Shown here piece by piece: positions 56,994-64,000 of a stretch of DNA of 64,000 nucleotides; position 1 is the stretch's first letter, and the number at the start of each line of letters is the position of its first letter. The stretch lies in the NCBI GenBank assembly GCA_963827335.1, contig CAWHAP010000023.1, forward strand, positions 124,001 through 188,000, given 5' to 3'. The notes beneath the pieces were generated by a model. That model worked only from the letters and a program-made list of their open reading frames with translations. It did no database searches and had not been told where the DNA came from. Source of the stretch: DASQMT01 sp963827335 (GTDB lineage Bacteria > Actinomycetota > Thermoleophilia > Solirubrobacterales > Solirubrobacteraceae). Both the position numbers and the translations under genes were made by a program.

Positions 56994-57748
56994 GCCGGAT
57001 CCCGTTCATCGCCGGCAACTGGAAGCTGAACAAGACGATCGCCGAGAGCGAGCAGTACATCCAGGCGCTGCTGCCGCGCGTGGCCGCGGTCGACGGCGTG
57101 GAGATCGTCATCTGCCCGCCGTTCCTCGCGCTCCAGGCGCTCGTCGACTCCGCGCGCGGCTCGCAGGTGGGGATCTACGCCCAGACCATGGCGGCGGCCG
57201 ACTCGGGCGCCCACACCGGCGAGGTGTCGGCCCCGATGCTGTCCGAGATCGACGTCCAGGGCGTCGTGCTCGGCCACTCAGAGCGGCGCGAGTACGACGG
57301 CGAGACCGACGAGGCGCTGCAGGCGAAGGTGCCGAAGGCGCTGGAGTACGGCCTCACGCCGATCCTCTGCGTCGGCGAGACCGAGGAGGAGCGCGAGCAG
57401 GGCGACACCGAGCGCAAGCTGCGCCACCAGGTCCAGGAGGGCCTGGAGAAGGTGCCGGCCGAGCGGCTCGCGGATGTCGTGATCGCCTACGAGCCGATCT
57501 GGGCGATCGGGACGGGCCGCACCGCCACGCCCGAGCAGGCGCAGGAGGCGATCGCCTTCGTGCGCGCGCTCGTCGCGAGCCGCGACGCCGCCGCGGCCGC
57601 CGCCGTGCGGATCCTCTACGGCGGCTCGTGCAAGCCGGACAACGCGGCCGAGCTGCTCGCGCTGCCCGACGTCGACGGCGCGCTCGTCGGCGGCGCCAGC
57701 CTCGACCCGGCCGACTTCACGGCGATCGTGGAGGCGGCCGCGGCGTGA
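56990..57748 (+). CDS. tpiA: Triosephosphate isomerase
   Basis: 252 residues. Catalytic Lys in AGNWKLNKT, His in GHSERREYDG, Glu in IAYEPIWAIGTGRTATPEQ (also phosphate-binding loop 6), and the phosphate-gripping ILYGGSCKPDNA. It interconverts dihydroxyacetone phosphate and glyceraldehyde-3-phosphate. ATG start overlaps the pgk stop; GTGA overlap with gpmI follows. Confidence 0.97.
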   Translation: MSRIPFIAGNWKLNKTIAESEQYIQALLPRVAAVDGVEIVICPPFLALQALVDSARGSQVGIYAQTMAAADSGAHTGEVSAPMLSEIDVQGVVLGHSERREYDGETDEALQAKVPKALEYGLTPILCVGETEEEREQGDTERKLRHQVQEGLEKVPAERLADVVIAYEPIWAIGTGRTATPEQAQEAIAFVRALVASRDAAAAAAVRILYGGSCKPDNAAELLALPDVDGALVGGASLDPADFTAIVEAAAA

Positions 57749-59217
57749 CCGTCCCGGCCGTGTGCCTCGTGGTGCTGGACGGCTGGGGCCTCGCGCCCGA
57801 CGGCCCCGGCAACGCGGTCGCGCTCGCCGACACGCCGGTGTTCGACGAGCTGTGGTCCGCGCACCCGCACACGACGCTGACCGCCAAGGGCGAGGCCGTC
57901 GGGCTGCCCGAGGGCCAGATGGGCAACTCCGAGGTCGGCCATCTCAACCTGGGGGCGGGCGCGATCGTCCCGCAGGACCTGGCGCGCATCGACGCCGCGG
58001 TGCGCGACGGCACGCTCGCCGACAACGAGACGCTGCAGGCCGCGCTGCGCGGCGCCGAGCGCGTCCACCTGATCGGCCTCGTCTCCACCGGCGGGGTGCA
58101 CTCCTCCGAGGAGCACCTGAAGGCCCTGATCCGGCTCGCCGCCGAGTGGAACGTGCCCGATCTCGTGATCCACGCGTTCACCGACGGCCGCGACACGTCG
58201 CCGACGTCGGGCGCCGCCTCGGTCGCGGCCGTCGAGGCCGCGTGCCGCGAGGCCGGGACCGGCCGCGTCGGCTCGGTCATCGGTCGCTACTTCGCGATGG
58301 ACCGCGACCAGCGCTGGGACCGCACCCAGCAGGCGGTGGACCTGCTCTGCGAGGGCACGGCCGAGCACCACGCCGACACGGGCGAGGCAGCCGTGCGCGC
58401 CGCCTACGAGCGCGGCGAGACGGACGAGTTCATCACCGCGACGACCGTCGGCGAGGAGGCGCGGATCCGCCCCGGCGACGCCGTGCTGGCCTTCAACTTC
58501 CGCCCGGACCGGATGCGCCAGATCACCGCGAAGCTGTCCGAGGTGGTCGACGCCTACACGACGCTGACGTCCTACGAGGAGGACTGGTCGTTCCCGGTCG
58601 CGTTCCCGCCGCATCGCCCGGCGATCACGATCGCGAAGGTGATCGCGGACGCCGGCAGCGCGCAGCTGCACGTCGCCGAGACCGAGAAGTACCCGCATGT
58701 GACGTACTTCTTCAACGGCGGCGAGGAGCAGGCGTACCCGGGCGAGGTGCGCGAGCTCGCGCCGTCGCCGCGCGACGTCCCCACCTACGACCACAAGCCG
58801 GAGATGAGCGCGCGGGAGGCGACCGACGCGTTCCTGCGCCACTGGCAGGAGCAGGACTTCGCCTTCGCGATCATCAACTTCGCCAACGCCGACATGGTCG
58901 GCCACACGGGCGTGATCGAGGCGGCCGTCACGGCGGTCGAGACGGTCGACGCGTGCCTGGGACGGATCGTCGAGGCCGTGCACGCCAAGGGCGGCGCCTG
59001 CATCGTCACCGCCGACCACGGCAACGCGGACGAGATGCTCGAGGAGGACGGCTCGCCCGACACCGCCCACTCGCTCAACCCCGTGCCGATCGTCGTCACC
59101 GCCGGCGCCGGATCGCTCGACGGCGAGGGGATCCTCGCCGACGTCGCGCCGACGGCGCTCGCGCTGCTGGGGATCGACCAGCCCGAGCAGATGACGGGCC
59201 GCAGCCTGCTCGGCTGA
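57745..59217 (+). CDS. gpmI: 2,3-bisphosphoglycerate-independent phosphoglycerate mutase
   Basis: 490 residues, alkaline-phosphatase-superfamily phosphoglycerate mutase using manganese. VVLDGWGLAP supplies a metal Asp; catalytic Ser in GQMGNSEVGHLNLGAG; HAFTDGRDTSPTSG; FNFRPDRMRQI; NFANADMVGHTG and VTADHGNADEM complete the metal sites. Length is typical. It ends the glycolytic operon and is convergent with the M36 protease gene (7 bases between stops). A cofactor-independent enzyme encoded next to tpiA is unusual in Streptomyces-type clusters, where secG or pgl genes follow. Confidence 0.96.
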   Translation: MTVPAVCLVVLDGWGLAPDGPGNAVALADTPVFDELWSAHPHTTLTAKGEAVGLPEGQMGNSEVGHLNLGAGAIVPQDLARIDAAVRDGTLADNETLQAALRGAERVHLIGLVSTGGVHSSEEHLKALIRLAAEWNVPDLVIHAFTDGRDTSPTSGAASVAAVEAACREAGTGRVGSVIGRYFAMDRDQRWDRTQQAVDLLCEGTAEHHADTGEAAVRAAYERGETDEFITATTVGEEARIRPGDAVLAFNFRPDRMRQITAKLSEVVDAYTTLTSYEEDWSFPVAFPPHRPAITIAKVIADAGSAQLHVAETEKYPHVTYFFNGGEEQAYPGEVRELAPSPRDVPTYDHKPEMSAREATDAFLRHWQEQDFAFAIINFANADMVGHTGVIEAAVTAVETVDACLGRIVEAVHAKGGACIVTADHGNADEMLEEDGSPDTAHSLNPVPIVVTAGAGSLDGEGILADVAPTALALLGIDQPEQMTGRSLLG

Positions 59218-59224
59218 GCCGAGC

Positions 59225-62200
59225 TCAGCGCCTGCGGCGCGTGAGCTTGACGGTCTTCGTCACCTTCTGCCCGTCGGGCAGCCGGAGCTCGAGCTTGACC
59301 TTGCGCGTGCGGCCGGGCCGGATCGCCTTGCGCCCCTTGCGGTTGAGGCGGAGCGACTTCCGCACGGTCTGGCCGGGGTGCACGGTCAGCCTCGTCTCGG
59401 CGAAGCGCCGCTTGCCGCTCAGGATCCTGAGCCGGGCCTTGCGGGCGGTGGGCGCGTCCGCTGCGAACCGCACGCGTACCTTGAGCCGGCCCTTGCGATC
59501 GGCCTTGAGCGCCTTGTCCGTGAGCGCGGTGGGGAGCGCGGGTGTCCCGGGTGGGTCCACCGTCGGCGGCGGAGCCGCCGTGGTGGTGAACGTCGCGTCG
59601 GCGCCCGCGTACCGGCGGCTCCCGCGCTGCGCGACGACGCGGTAGTGGTAGGTCGTGGACGGCTGCAGCCCGCCGATCCCCGCGCTGACCGGGATCCCGC
59701 CGGCGCCGCCCGCCGGCGTGGTGCCGGCCGCGACGGCGGCGCCGTAGCCCGCCGTCGTGCCGTACTCGAAGGAGATCTGCGCGGCGCCGCCGTGCGGCGC
59801 GACGGTGCCGGTGAGCGTCGCGGCGGTCGCGCCGACGTTGAGCGCGCCGCCGGTGTCGGCCGCGACGCCGAGCGGGGAGCCGGGCACCTTGCCGACCTGG
59901 AGCTCGGCGACGTCCACGAACTGCGCGCCCGCCGTGCCCGGCGCGGTGCTCTGGGGCGTCCTCGCGATCAGCTGGACGAAGCGCACGGCCTGCCGGTTGC
60001 CGCTGAACGCCGGGCGCAGCTCGCCGAGGTCGTCCTCGTCGAACGCGCCGGTGGCCAGCGACACGAACGGCCCGCCGCGGGCGGTCGCGACGAGCACCTG
60101 GTAGCCCCCGAGCGCGGCGCTGGCGTCGTCGCCGCAGCCGGCCGACGGGTCGATCTCGACGCCGGCGACGTCCACCGGAGCGCCCAGCTCGATCGTGATG
60201 CGCTGGCCGGCGGCCGCGCGCGACGTCCCCCAGACGGAGCGCGGGTCGTCGTCGATCAGGCCGCCGGGCCCGCAGCCGCTCGACGTGTTGTCGGGGCCGC
60301 TGAAGTCCCGCACCGCGCCGGAGAACACCGGCGAGGACCAGTCGCGCGTCAGCGTGAACGGCACCGTGGCGCTGCCACCGGCCGGCACGGTCACGTCCTC
60401 GACGCGGTCGTCGCCGTAGCCGGCCTTGCGGGCGCGGACCAGGGGGAAGGCGCGGTTGCCGTCCGTGCGGACGCCGGTGATCGCGTACGCGCCGTTCGCC
60501 GCCGTCTGGGCCACGTTGAGCGGCCCGAGCCCCGTGTCGAGCCCTGAGACGCCGACCACGGCGCCCGCGACGGGCGCGCCGTCCTCGTCGCGCACCGTGC
60601 CCGCGATCGAGCCCGTGCTGCCGAGCGTCGCCGGGTCGGTGAAGTCGGCGATCGGCTCGACGTCGTCGCTGTCGACGGTCGCGGCGAAGTAGCCCATGCC
60701 GCGCTTGGCGAACACGCTCCACAGCACGGGGTCGTCCGCGGCCGGGCTGGCCGCGAGGGTCGCGTTGCGCAGGTCGAGGAACGACGGCTCCGGCGGCGCG
60801 AGCCGCAGGCCCTCGGTGATGTAGTTGCGGGCGCGCCCGACGCCGTCGGCGCCGTGGGCGGCGATCAGGGCGGCGCGCAGCGACCACAGCGTCTGCGCCC
60901 AGATCTCGCCGTCGTCGTGCACCTCGGGGCCATCGCCGATCGCGCCGAAGTCGGCGTAGGTGAGCCCGTCCACGCGCGTGCCGGCGCCGCCCGTGCCGCG
61001 CTCCGGGCACTGCGCCGCGTTCGTGCCGCCCGGGAGCACCGGCTCGCAGTCGATCGGCTGGTTGCGGACCGCGCCCGAGAGCCCGTTGTTGTCGACGTAC
61101 CGGCCGACGCGGACGTCCGGCGCGGCGCCGTCGGTCTGAAGCGACTGCGCGACCAGGTAGTCCATCGCGTAGTAGTCGCTGATCCCCTCGCCGAGCGCGC
61201 CGGCCTGCGCCGTGTTGAGCGCGCCGTAGCCGGCGGCGTCGGTGACGAGGCGGCCGGACAGCCCGTGGGCGTACTCGTGGAAGACGAGCGACGCGTCGTT
61301 GGCCCCGTCGTAGCTCCCGAACGGCGGGCGCCACAGGTACGTCTGGAGCAGGCCCGGCTGCCCGTCGGGCAGCGTGAGGAAGTTCGCGTTGTTGCGGTGC
61401 TCGGCGTCGGGGAAGCCGCTGCCGCCGTCGGCTCCGTCGAGCGTCTGGGCGAAGACCGGGTCGCTGTTCGCGGGATCCGGCTCGCCGTTCGGATCGCCGA
61501 CCGGCCGGCCGGGGTTCGTGTGGAACCCGTCGAAGTCGATGTCGTCGCTGTCGCGCAGGTGGTCGTGGAACACGTTCACGAGGTGGAACAGCTGCGTGAC
61601 GCTCTGGCGCGTGTTGACCGACCACGAGTAGCCGCCCGTCCCGAGGTCGGTGTCCCACGTGCACAGCGCGGTGGGCGCGGTCGGGGCGCCGGCGGGGCAG
61701 GCGTCGTAGGGCCGGTCCTCGACGGTCGTCAGGTCGAACAGGTAGTTGCCGCCGACGGCGGCGACGTCGCTGCCGCCCTCCGGGATGAGGTTGAACCCGG
61801 TCTGGCCCGGCCGGAAGGGGACGACGTCGTGGCGGTCGGCGAACGCGTACACGTTCGGCCCGGTGAGCTTCGACGACGACGTCAGCCACCCGGCCGGCCA
61901 CGTCACGGTGGTGTGCGCGCTCATCCGCGGGCTGTACGGGAACACCTTCGCGGTGGCGAAGCTCACGCGGTTCGCGCGCCGCACGGTCGCGCCGCTGCGC
62001 GCGTCGATCAGCAGGTCGTACACGCCGGTCGAGCTGACAGGCGCGAGCACGCGCCAGGCCAGCCGGTAGCCGGTCGCGCCGCGGTAGAGCGCCAGCGACG
62101 CCGTGCCGCCGTCCGCGAAGCGCGTCGCCCGCTCGGTGCCCGTGCCGGCGCGCTCGACGCCGACCGCGGCCGCGCCGGCGCCGGCCCCGCGGCGCGCCGC

Positions 62201-62770
62201 CGCGTAGGCCGCCTGCGCCCCGATCGCGGGCTCGACCGAGCGGAGCGCGAGGTCGGGGGCCGGCGGTCCGGTCACGGAGACGAGCCGCCCGGCCCCGGTC
62301 ACCGCCGCCTCGAGCCCCGCGTCGGCGACGGGGATGCCGCGGTAGCGCTGCTCCCACGTGAGGTGCTCGAGCCCGCCGGTCGTCGCGCGGCCGGTCAGGC
62401 GCAGCGCGTCGAGGTCGTCGCCGTCGAGGCCGAACGCGGTGGCGTGCTCGCGCACGTAGCCGAGCGCGACGGCGGCGCCGTCGCGGGTGCTCGGCGCCGT
62501 CAGGAAGCCGTCGAGCCGGCTGACCGCGCGCAGCGTGCCCGTCCGGTCGTCGAGGCTGAGCGCGCCGAGCCGGCCCAGGCGGTCGCGCAGCGCCGCGCGG
62601 GCCCGCGCGCCCGGCCCGGTCACCGCGCTCGCCGCCGGACCGGCCGCGCGCGCGTCGAAGTTGCCCGCCTCCGGCGTGTCGGCGCGCGCGACCGCGGGCA
62701 GCGCCAGCAGGATCGCCGCAGCCGCGAGCGCGCACAGCGGGGCGCGTGGCGGAGCGGCGGACAGCGTCAA
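59225..62770 (-). CDS. Secreted M36 (fungalysin-type) metalloprotease with C-terminal binding domains
   Basis: 1,181 residues from a TTG at 62770 (GGAGG 10 bases upstream). Signal peptide LCALAAAAILLALPAVARAD; FTP/PepSY-type propeptide (about 70-220); M36 catalytic domain with zinc motif HEYAHG (His498, Glu499, His502) and third-ligand segment LGEGISDYYAMDYL. Then a carboxypeptidase-regulatory-like domain (SIAGTVRDEDGAPVAGAVVG), a discoidin/F5-F8C-like domain (SVWGTSRAAAGQRITIEL, then VAGVEIDPSAGCGDD), a fibronectin III-like domain (AATLTGTVAPHGGAAQISFE) and a basic C-terminal beta domain. An extracellular broad protease tethered to surfaces or substrates by its tail. An ATG at 62839 is an alternative start. 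Confidence 0.88.
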   Translation of the reverse strand: MTLSAAPPRAPLCALAAAAILLALPAVARADTPEAGNFDARAAGPAASAVTGPGARARAALRDRLGRLGALSLDDRTGTLRAVSRLDGFLTAPSTRDGAAVALGYVREHATAFGLDGDDLDALRLTGRATTGGLEHLTWEQRYRGIPVADAGLEAAVTGAGRLVSVTGPPAPDLALRSVEPAIGAQAAYAAARRGAGAGAAAVGVERAGTGTERATRFADGGTASLALYRGATGYRLAWRVLAPVSSTGVYDLLIDARSGATVRRANRVSFATAKVFPYSPRMSAHTTVTWPAGWLTSSSKLTGPNVYAFADRHDVVPFRPGQTGFNLIPEGGSDVAAVGGNYLFDLTTVEDRPYDACPAGAPTAPTALCTWDTDLGTGGYSWSVNTRQSVTQLFHLVNVFHDHLRDSDDIDFDGFHTNPGRPVGDPNGEPDPANSDPVFAQTLDGADGGSGFPDAEHRNNANFLTLPDGQPGLLQTYLWRPPFGSYDGANDASLVFHEYAHGLSGRLVTDAAGYGALNTAQAGALGEGISDYYAMDYLVAQSLQTDGAAPDVRVGRYVDNNGLSGAVRNQPIDCEPVLPGGTNAAQCPERGTGGAGTRVDGLTYADFGAIGDGPEVHDDGEIWAQTLWSLRAALIAAHGADGVGRARNYITEGLRLAPPEPSFLDLRNATLAASPAADDPVLWSVFAKRGMGYFAATVDSDDVEPIADFTDPATLGSTGSIAGTVRDEDGAPVAGAVVGVSGLDTGLGPLNVAQTAANGAYAITGVRTDGNRAFPLVRARKAGYGDDRVEDVTVPAGGSATVPFTLTRDWSSPVFSGAVRDFSGPDNTSSGCGPGGLIDDDPRSVWGTSRAAAGQRITIELGAPVDVAGVEIDPSAGCGDDASAALGGYQVLVATARGGPFVSLATGAFDEDDLGELRPAFSGNRQAVRFVQLIARTPQSTAPGTAGAQFVDVAELQVGKVPGSPLGVAADTGGALNVGATAATLTGTVAPHGGAAQISFEYGTTAGYGAAVAAGTTPAGGAGGIPVSAGIGGLQPSTTYHYRVVAQRGSRRYAGADATFTTTAAPPPTVDPPGTPALPTALTDKALKADRKGRLKVRVRFAADAPTARKARLRILSGKRRFAETRLTVHPGQTVRKSLRLNRKGRKAIRPGRTRKVKLELRLPDGQKVTKTVKLTRRRR

Positions 62771-62918
62771 ATCGGGTCTTCCTCCGTGAAGGCAAGCGGA
62801 ACGGCCCCGTCCAGGGTAATCGCCTCGTCGCGCCCGCACCAGCCCCTGCCACCGTGGTCCACGATCATGCCAACGCGCGCGCGGGCCGGACGATGCGGCG
62901 ATCCGGACCGCAGAACCA

Positions 62919-62932
62919 GTTGCTGACGCAAC
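62919..62932 (+). promoter_or_regulatory. Palindrome overlapping the marR -35 (candidate operator)
   Basis: GTTGC-TGAC-GCAAC (arms of five bases, four-base centre) covers the -35 hexamer of the MarR-type gene; the position fits autoregulation. Confidence 0.45.
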
Positions 62933-62949
62933 GAGTTACGGGTTATCCT
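62920..62949 (+). promoter_or_regulatory. Leaderless-type promoter of MarR gene
   Basis: TTGCTG (62920-62925), 18 bases, TATCCT (62944-62949), then 6 bases to the ATG at 62956. Confidence 0.55.
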
Positions 62950-62955
62950 GTCGCC

Positions 62956-63426
62956 ATGACGTCGCCCACCCACTCCACGGGGGAGCTCACGGCGGAGGAG
63001 CTGGGGGCCTGGCGCGGGCTCCTGCGCGTCCACACGGCGCTCGTGCGCGAGCTCGACACCGAGCTCGACGCGGCCCACGGCCTGCCGCTCTCCTCCTACG
63101 ACGTGCTCATCTACCTCCAGTCCGCACCCGGCAGGCGCCTGCGCATGGCCGAGCTCGCCGACAGCGTGCTGCTGAGCCGCTCCGGCGTCACGCGCCTGGT
63201 CGACCGGCTCGAGCGCGACGGGCTGATCGTGCGCGACACCTGCACGTCCGACGGCCGCGGCTGCTTCGCGGTGCTCACCGACGCGGGGGAGGCGATGCTG
63301 GCCCGCGCCCGCCCCACCCACCTCGCCGGCGTGCGCGCCCGCTTCCTGCGCCACTTCTCCGACGACGAGCTGCGGCAGCTCGCCGAGTACTGGGAGCGGG
63401 TGCGCCCCGGCGCGGCAGAGACTTGA
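62956..63426 (+). CDS. MarR-family transcriptional regulator
   Basis: 156 residues with the MarR winged helix: LPLSSYDVLIYLQSAPGRRLRMAELA, recognition helix LLSRSGVTRLVDRLERDGLI, wing VRDTCTSDGRGCFAVLTDAG, flanked by dimerisation helices. A repressor responding to a small phenolic or other ligand. It is divergent from the M36 protease (185-base gap), which is a plausible target; the palindrome over its own -35 also suggests autoregulation. The Hsp20 gene follows with its own promoter. Confidence 0.9.
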   Translation: MTSPTHSTGELTAEELGAWRGLLRVHTALVRELDTELDAAHGLPLSSYDVLIYLQSAPGRRLRMAELADSVLLSRSGVTRLVDRLERDGLIVRDTCTSDGRGCFAVLTDAGEAMLARARPTHLAGVRARFLRHFSDDELRQLAEYWERVRPGAAET

Positions 63427-63451
63427 TACGAGGCGACTGAGATCTTATACT
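63423..63451 (+). promoter_or_regulatory. Near-consensus housekeeping promoter of hsp20
   Basis: TTGATA (63423-63428), exactly 17 bases, TATACT (63446-63451). The -35 overlaps the marR stop codon. It is the best sigma-70-type promoter in the window and gives a leader of about 40 bases that contains GGTGGAG before the GTG at 63501. Confidence 0.75.
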
Positions 63452-63500
63452 CCCGGGTAGGTCACATGTTGTCGTCAAGCACCTACAAGGGGGTGGAGTC

Positions 63501-63971
63501 GTGACCATCGTCCGCTGGGAGCCGCTTCGTGAGCTCACCTCCCTTCAGTCCGAGATGAACCGCCTGTTCAACACCGCGTTCGACGCGCCGCAGGGCAACG
63601 CACCGGCCCGCCGCTGGGCCCCGCCGATGGATCTGCTCGAGACGGACGAGCACTTCGTGCTCCGCGCCGACCTCCCCGGGGTCTCCGAGGAGGACGTGAC
63701 GATCGAGCTCGAGGACACCGTCCTCACCGTGTCGGGCGAGCGCAAGGCCGAGCACGAGGCGAACGGGGAGGGCTTCCACCGCGTGGAGCGCTCCTTCGGC
63801 CGCTTCTCGCGCTCGCTGACGCTGCCCAAGGGCGTCGACGCCGAGTCGGTGTCGGCCGCCTTCGACCACGGCGTGCTCGAGGTACGGATCCCCAAGCCCG
63901 CCGAGCGCAAGCCCCGCCGCATCAGCATCGGCGCCGCCGGGCAGCGCGACCTCGAGGGCAGCACCGCCTAG
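63501..63971 (+). CDS. Hsp20 / alpha-crystallin small heat-shock protein
   Basis: 156 residues. N-terminal MTIVRWEPLRELTSLQSEM, as in actinobacterial Hsp18/20; alpha-crystallin domain (about 38-135): WAPPMDLLETDEHFVLRADL, GVSEEDVTIELEDTVLTVSG, FGRFSRSLTLPKGVD, AAFDHGVLEVRIPKP (containing the I/V-x-I-type contact). An ATP-independent chaperone that holds unfolded proteins. GTG start with GGTGGAG 2 bases upstream. Confidence 0.93.
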   Translation: MTIVRWEPLRELTSLQSEMNRLFNTAFDAPQGNAPARRWAPPMDLLETDEHFVLRADLPGVSEEDVTIELEDTVLTVSGERKAEHEANGEGFHRVERSFGRFSRSLTLPKGVDAESVSAAFDHGVLEVRIPKPAERKPRRISIGAAGQRDLEGSTA

Positions 63972-64000
63972 CGACACGCACCGTCACGCCGTTCCTGCGA

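Noticed and set aside
63423..63445. HAIR-type HspR operator at the hsp20 promoter
   Set aside because: Only CTTGAT and ACTGAG partly match the inverted CTTGAGT/ACTCAAG arms; too weak to call.
1..64000. tRNA, rRNA or riboswitch genes
   Set aside because: Reading both strands I found no GGTTCRA-type T-arm with a matching acceptor stem, no rRNA cores and no recognisable riboswitch; a covariance-model scan would be decisive.

Overview
The window is very GC-rich chromosomal DNA with short gaps, many 4-base ATGA/GTGA gene overlaps, frequent GTG and some TTG starts, and numerous secreted proteins of the type common in soil actinomycetes. Gene content (the uvrC-rapZ-gap-pgk-tpiA core, an AcrA1-like two-domain acyl-CoA reductase, PhoB/PhoP-type control of pst) points to an actinobacterium, most likely of the Thermoleophilia/Solirubrobacterales type; that placement is inferred from style and gene order, not from a marker gene. 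I see no tRNA, rRNA, CRISPR array, insertion sequence or phage gene.

Layout. 0-3.1 kb: a GntR/MocR-type regulator cut by the window edge, a 377-base gap with a large hairpin, a secreted CAP protein and an ABC-2 exporter permease. 3.1-8.1 kb: exporter ATPase, then a polyphosphate block (ppx, two half-CHAD genes, ppk). 8.1-16.1 kb: AcrA1-like reductase, secreted proteins, a small membrane protein and an ABC-F ATPase. 16.1-22.9 kb: phosphate block: DUF47/PhoU-like protein, an 11-bp-periodic PHO-box-like array, a receiver-less winged-helix gene, pstS-pstC-pstA-pstB-phoU and a PhoB-type response regulator that reads in frame into a membrane domain, probably through a frameshift. 23-26 kb: a tightly overlapping TadE/TadG-like operon whose last gene fuses a pilin-like N-terminus to a VanY-type carboxypeptidase and a lytic transglycosylase.

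26.2-48.3 kb is a cell-surface polysaccharide region: FAD oxidoreductase, two GNAT/FemAB-like (CelD/BcsL type) proteins, a beta-helix protein, an initiating sugar-phosphate transferase, a 1,390-residue repeat protein, a degenerate-receiver LuxR regulator, GT2 and GT4 glycosyltransferases, two polysaccharide deacetylases, a Wzx-like flippase, a Wzz/BY-kinase-like protein with eroded nucleotide motifs and two O-antigen ligase/polymerase-like membrane proteins. A decayed copy of the 26-kb transglycosylase C-terminus lies just after it. 48.6-51.9 kb: two VOC proteins, an MFS exporter and a secreted glycosidase-like protein. 52-59.2 kb: uvrC-rapZ-gap-pgk-tpiA-gpmI, lacking the usual yvcK and whiA. 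59.2-64 kb: a multidomain M36 metalloprotease, a MarR regulator and an Hsp20 chaperone.

Functional links. Polyphosphate synthesis and breakdown and high-affinity phosphate uptake lie within 20 kb of each other, so phosphate import, storage and regulation are probably coordinated. The polysaccharide region looks like a complete Wzx/Wzy-type export route with its own atypical regulators. Many genes carry a TAnnnT -10 element only 6-9 bases before the start codon, suggesting widespread leaderless transcription; in two divergent pairs these -10 elements physically overlap.
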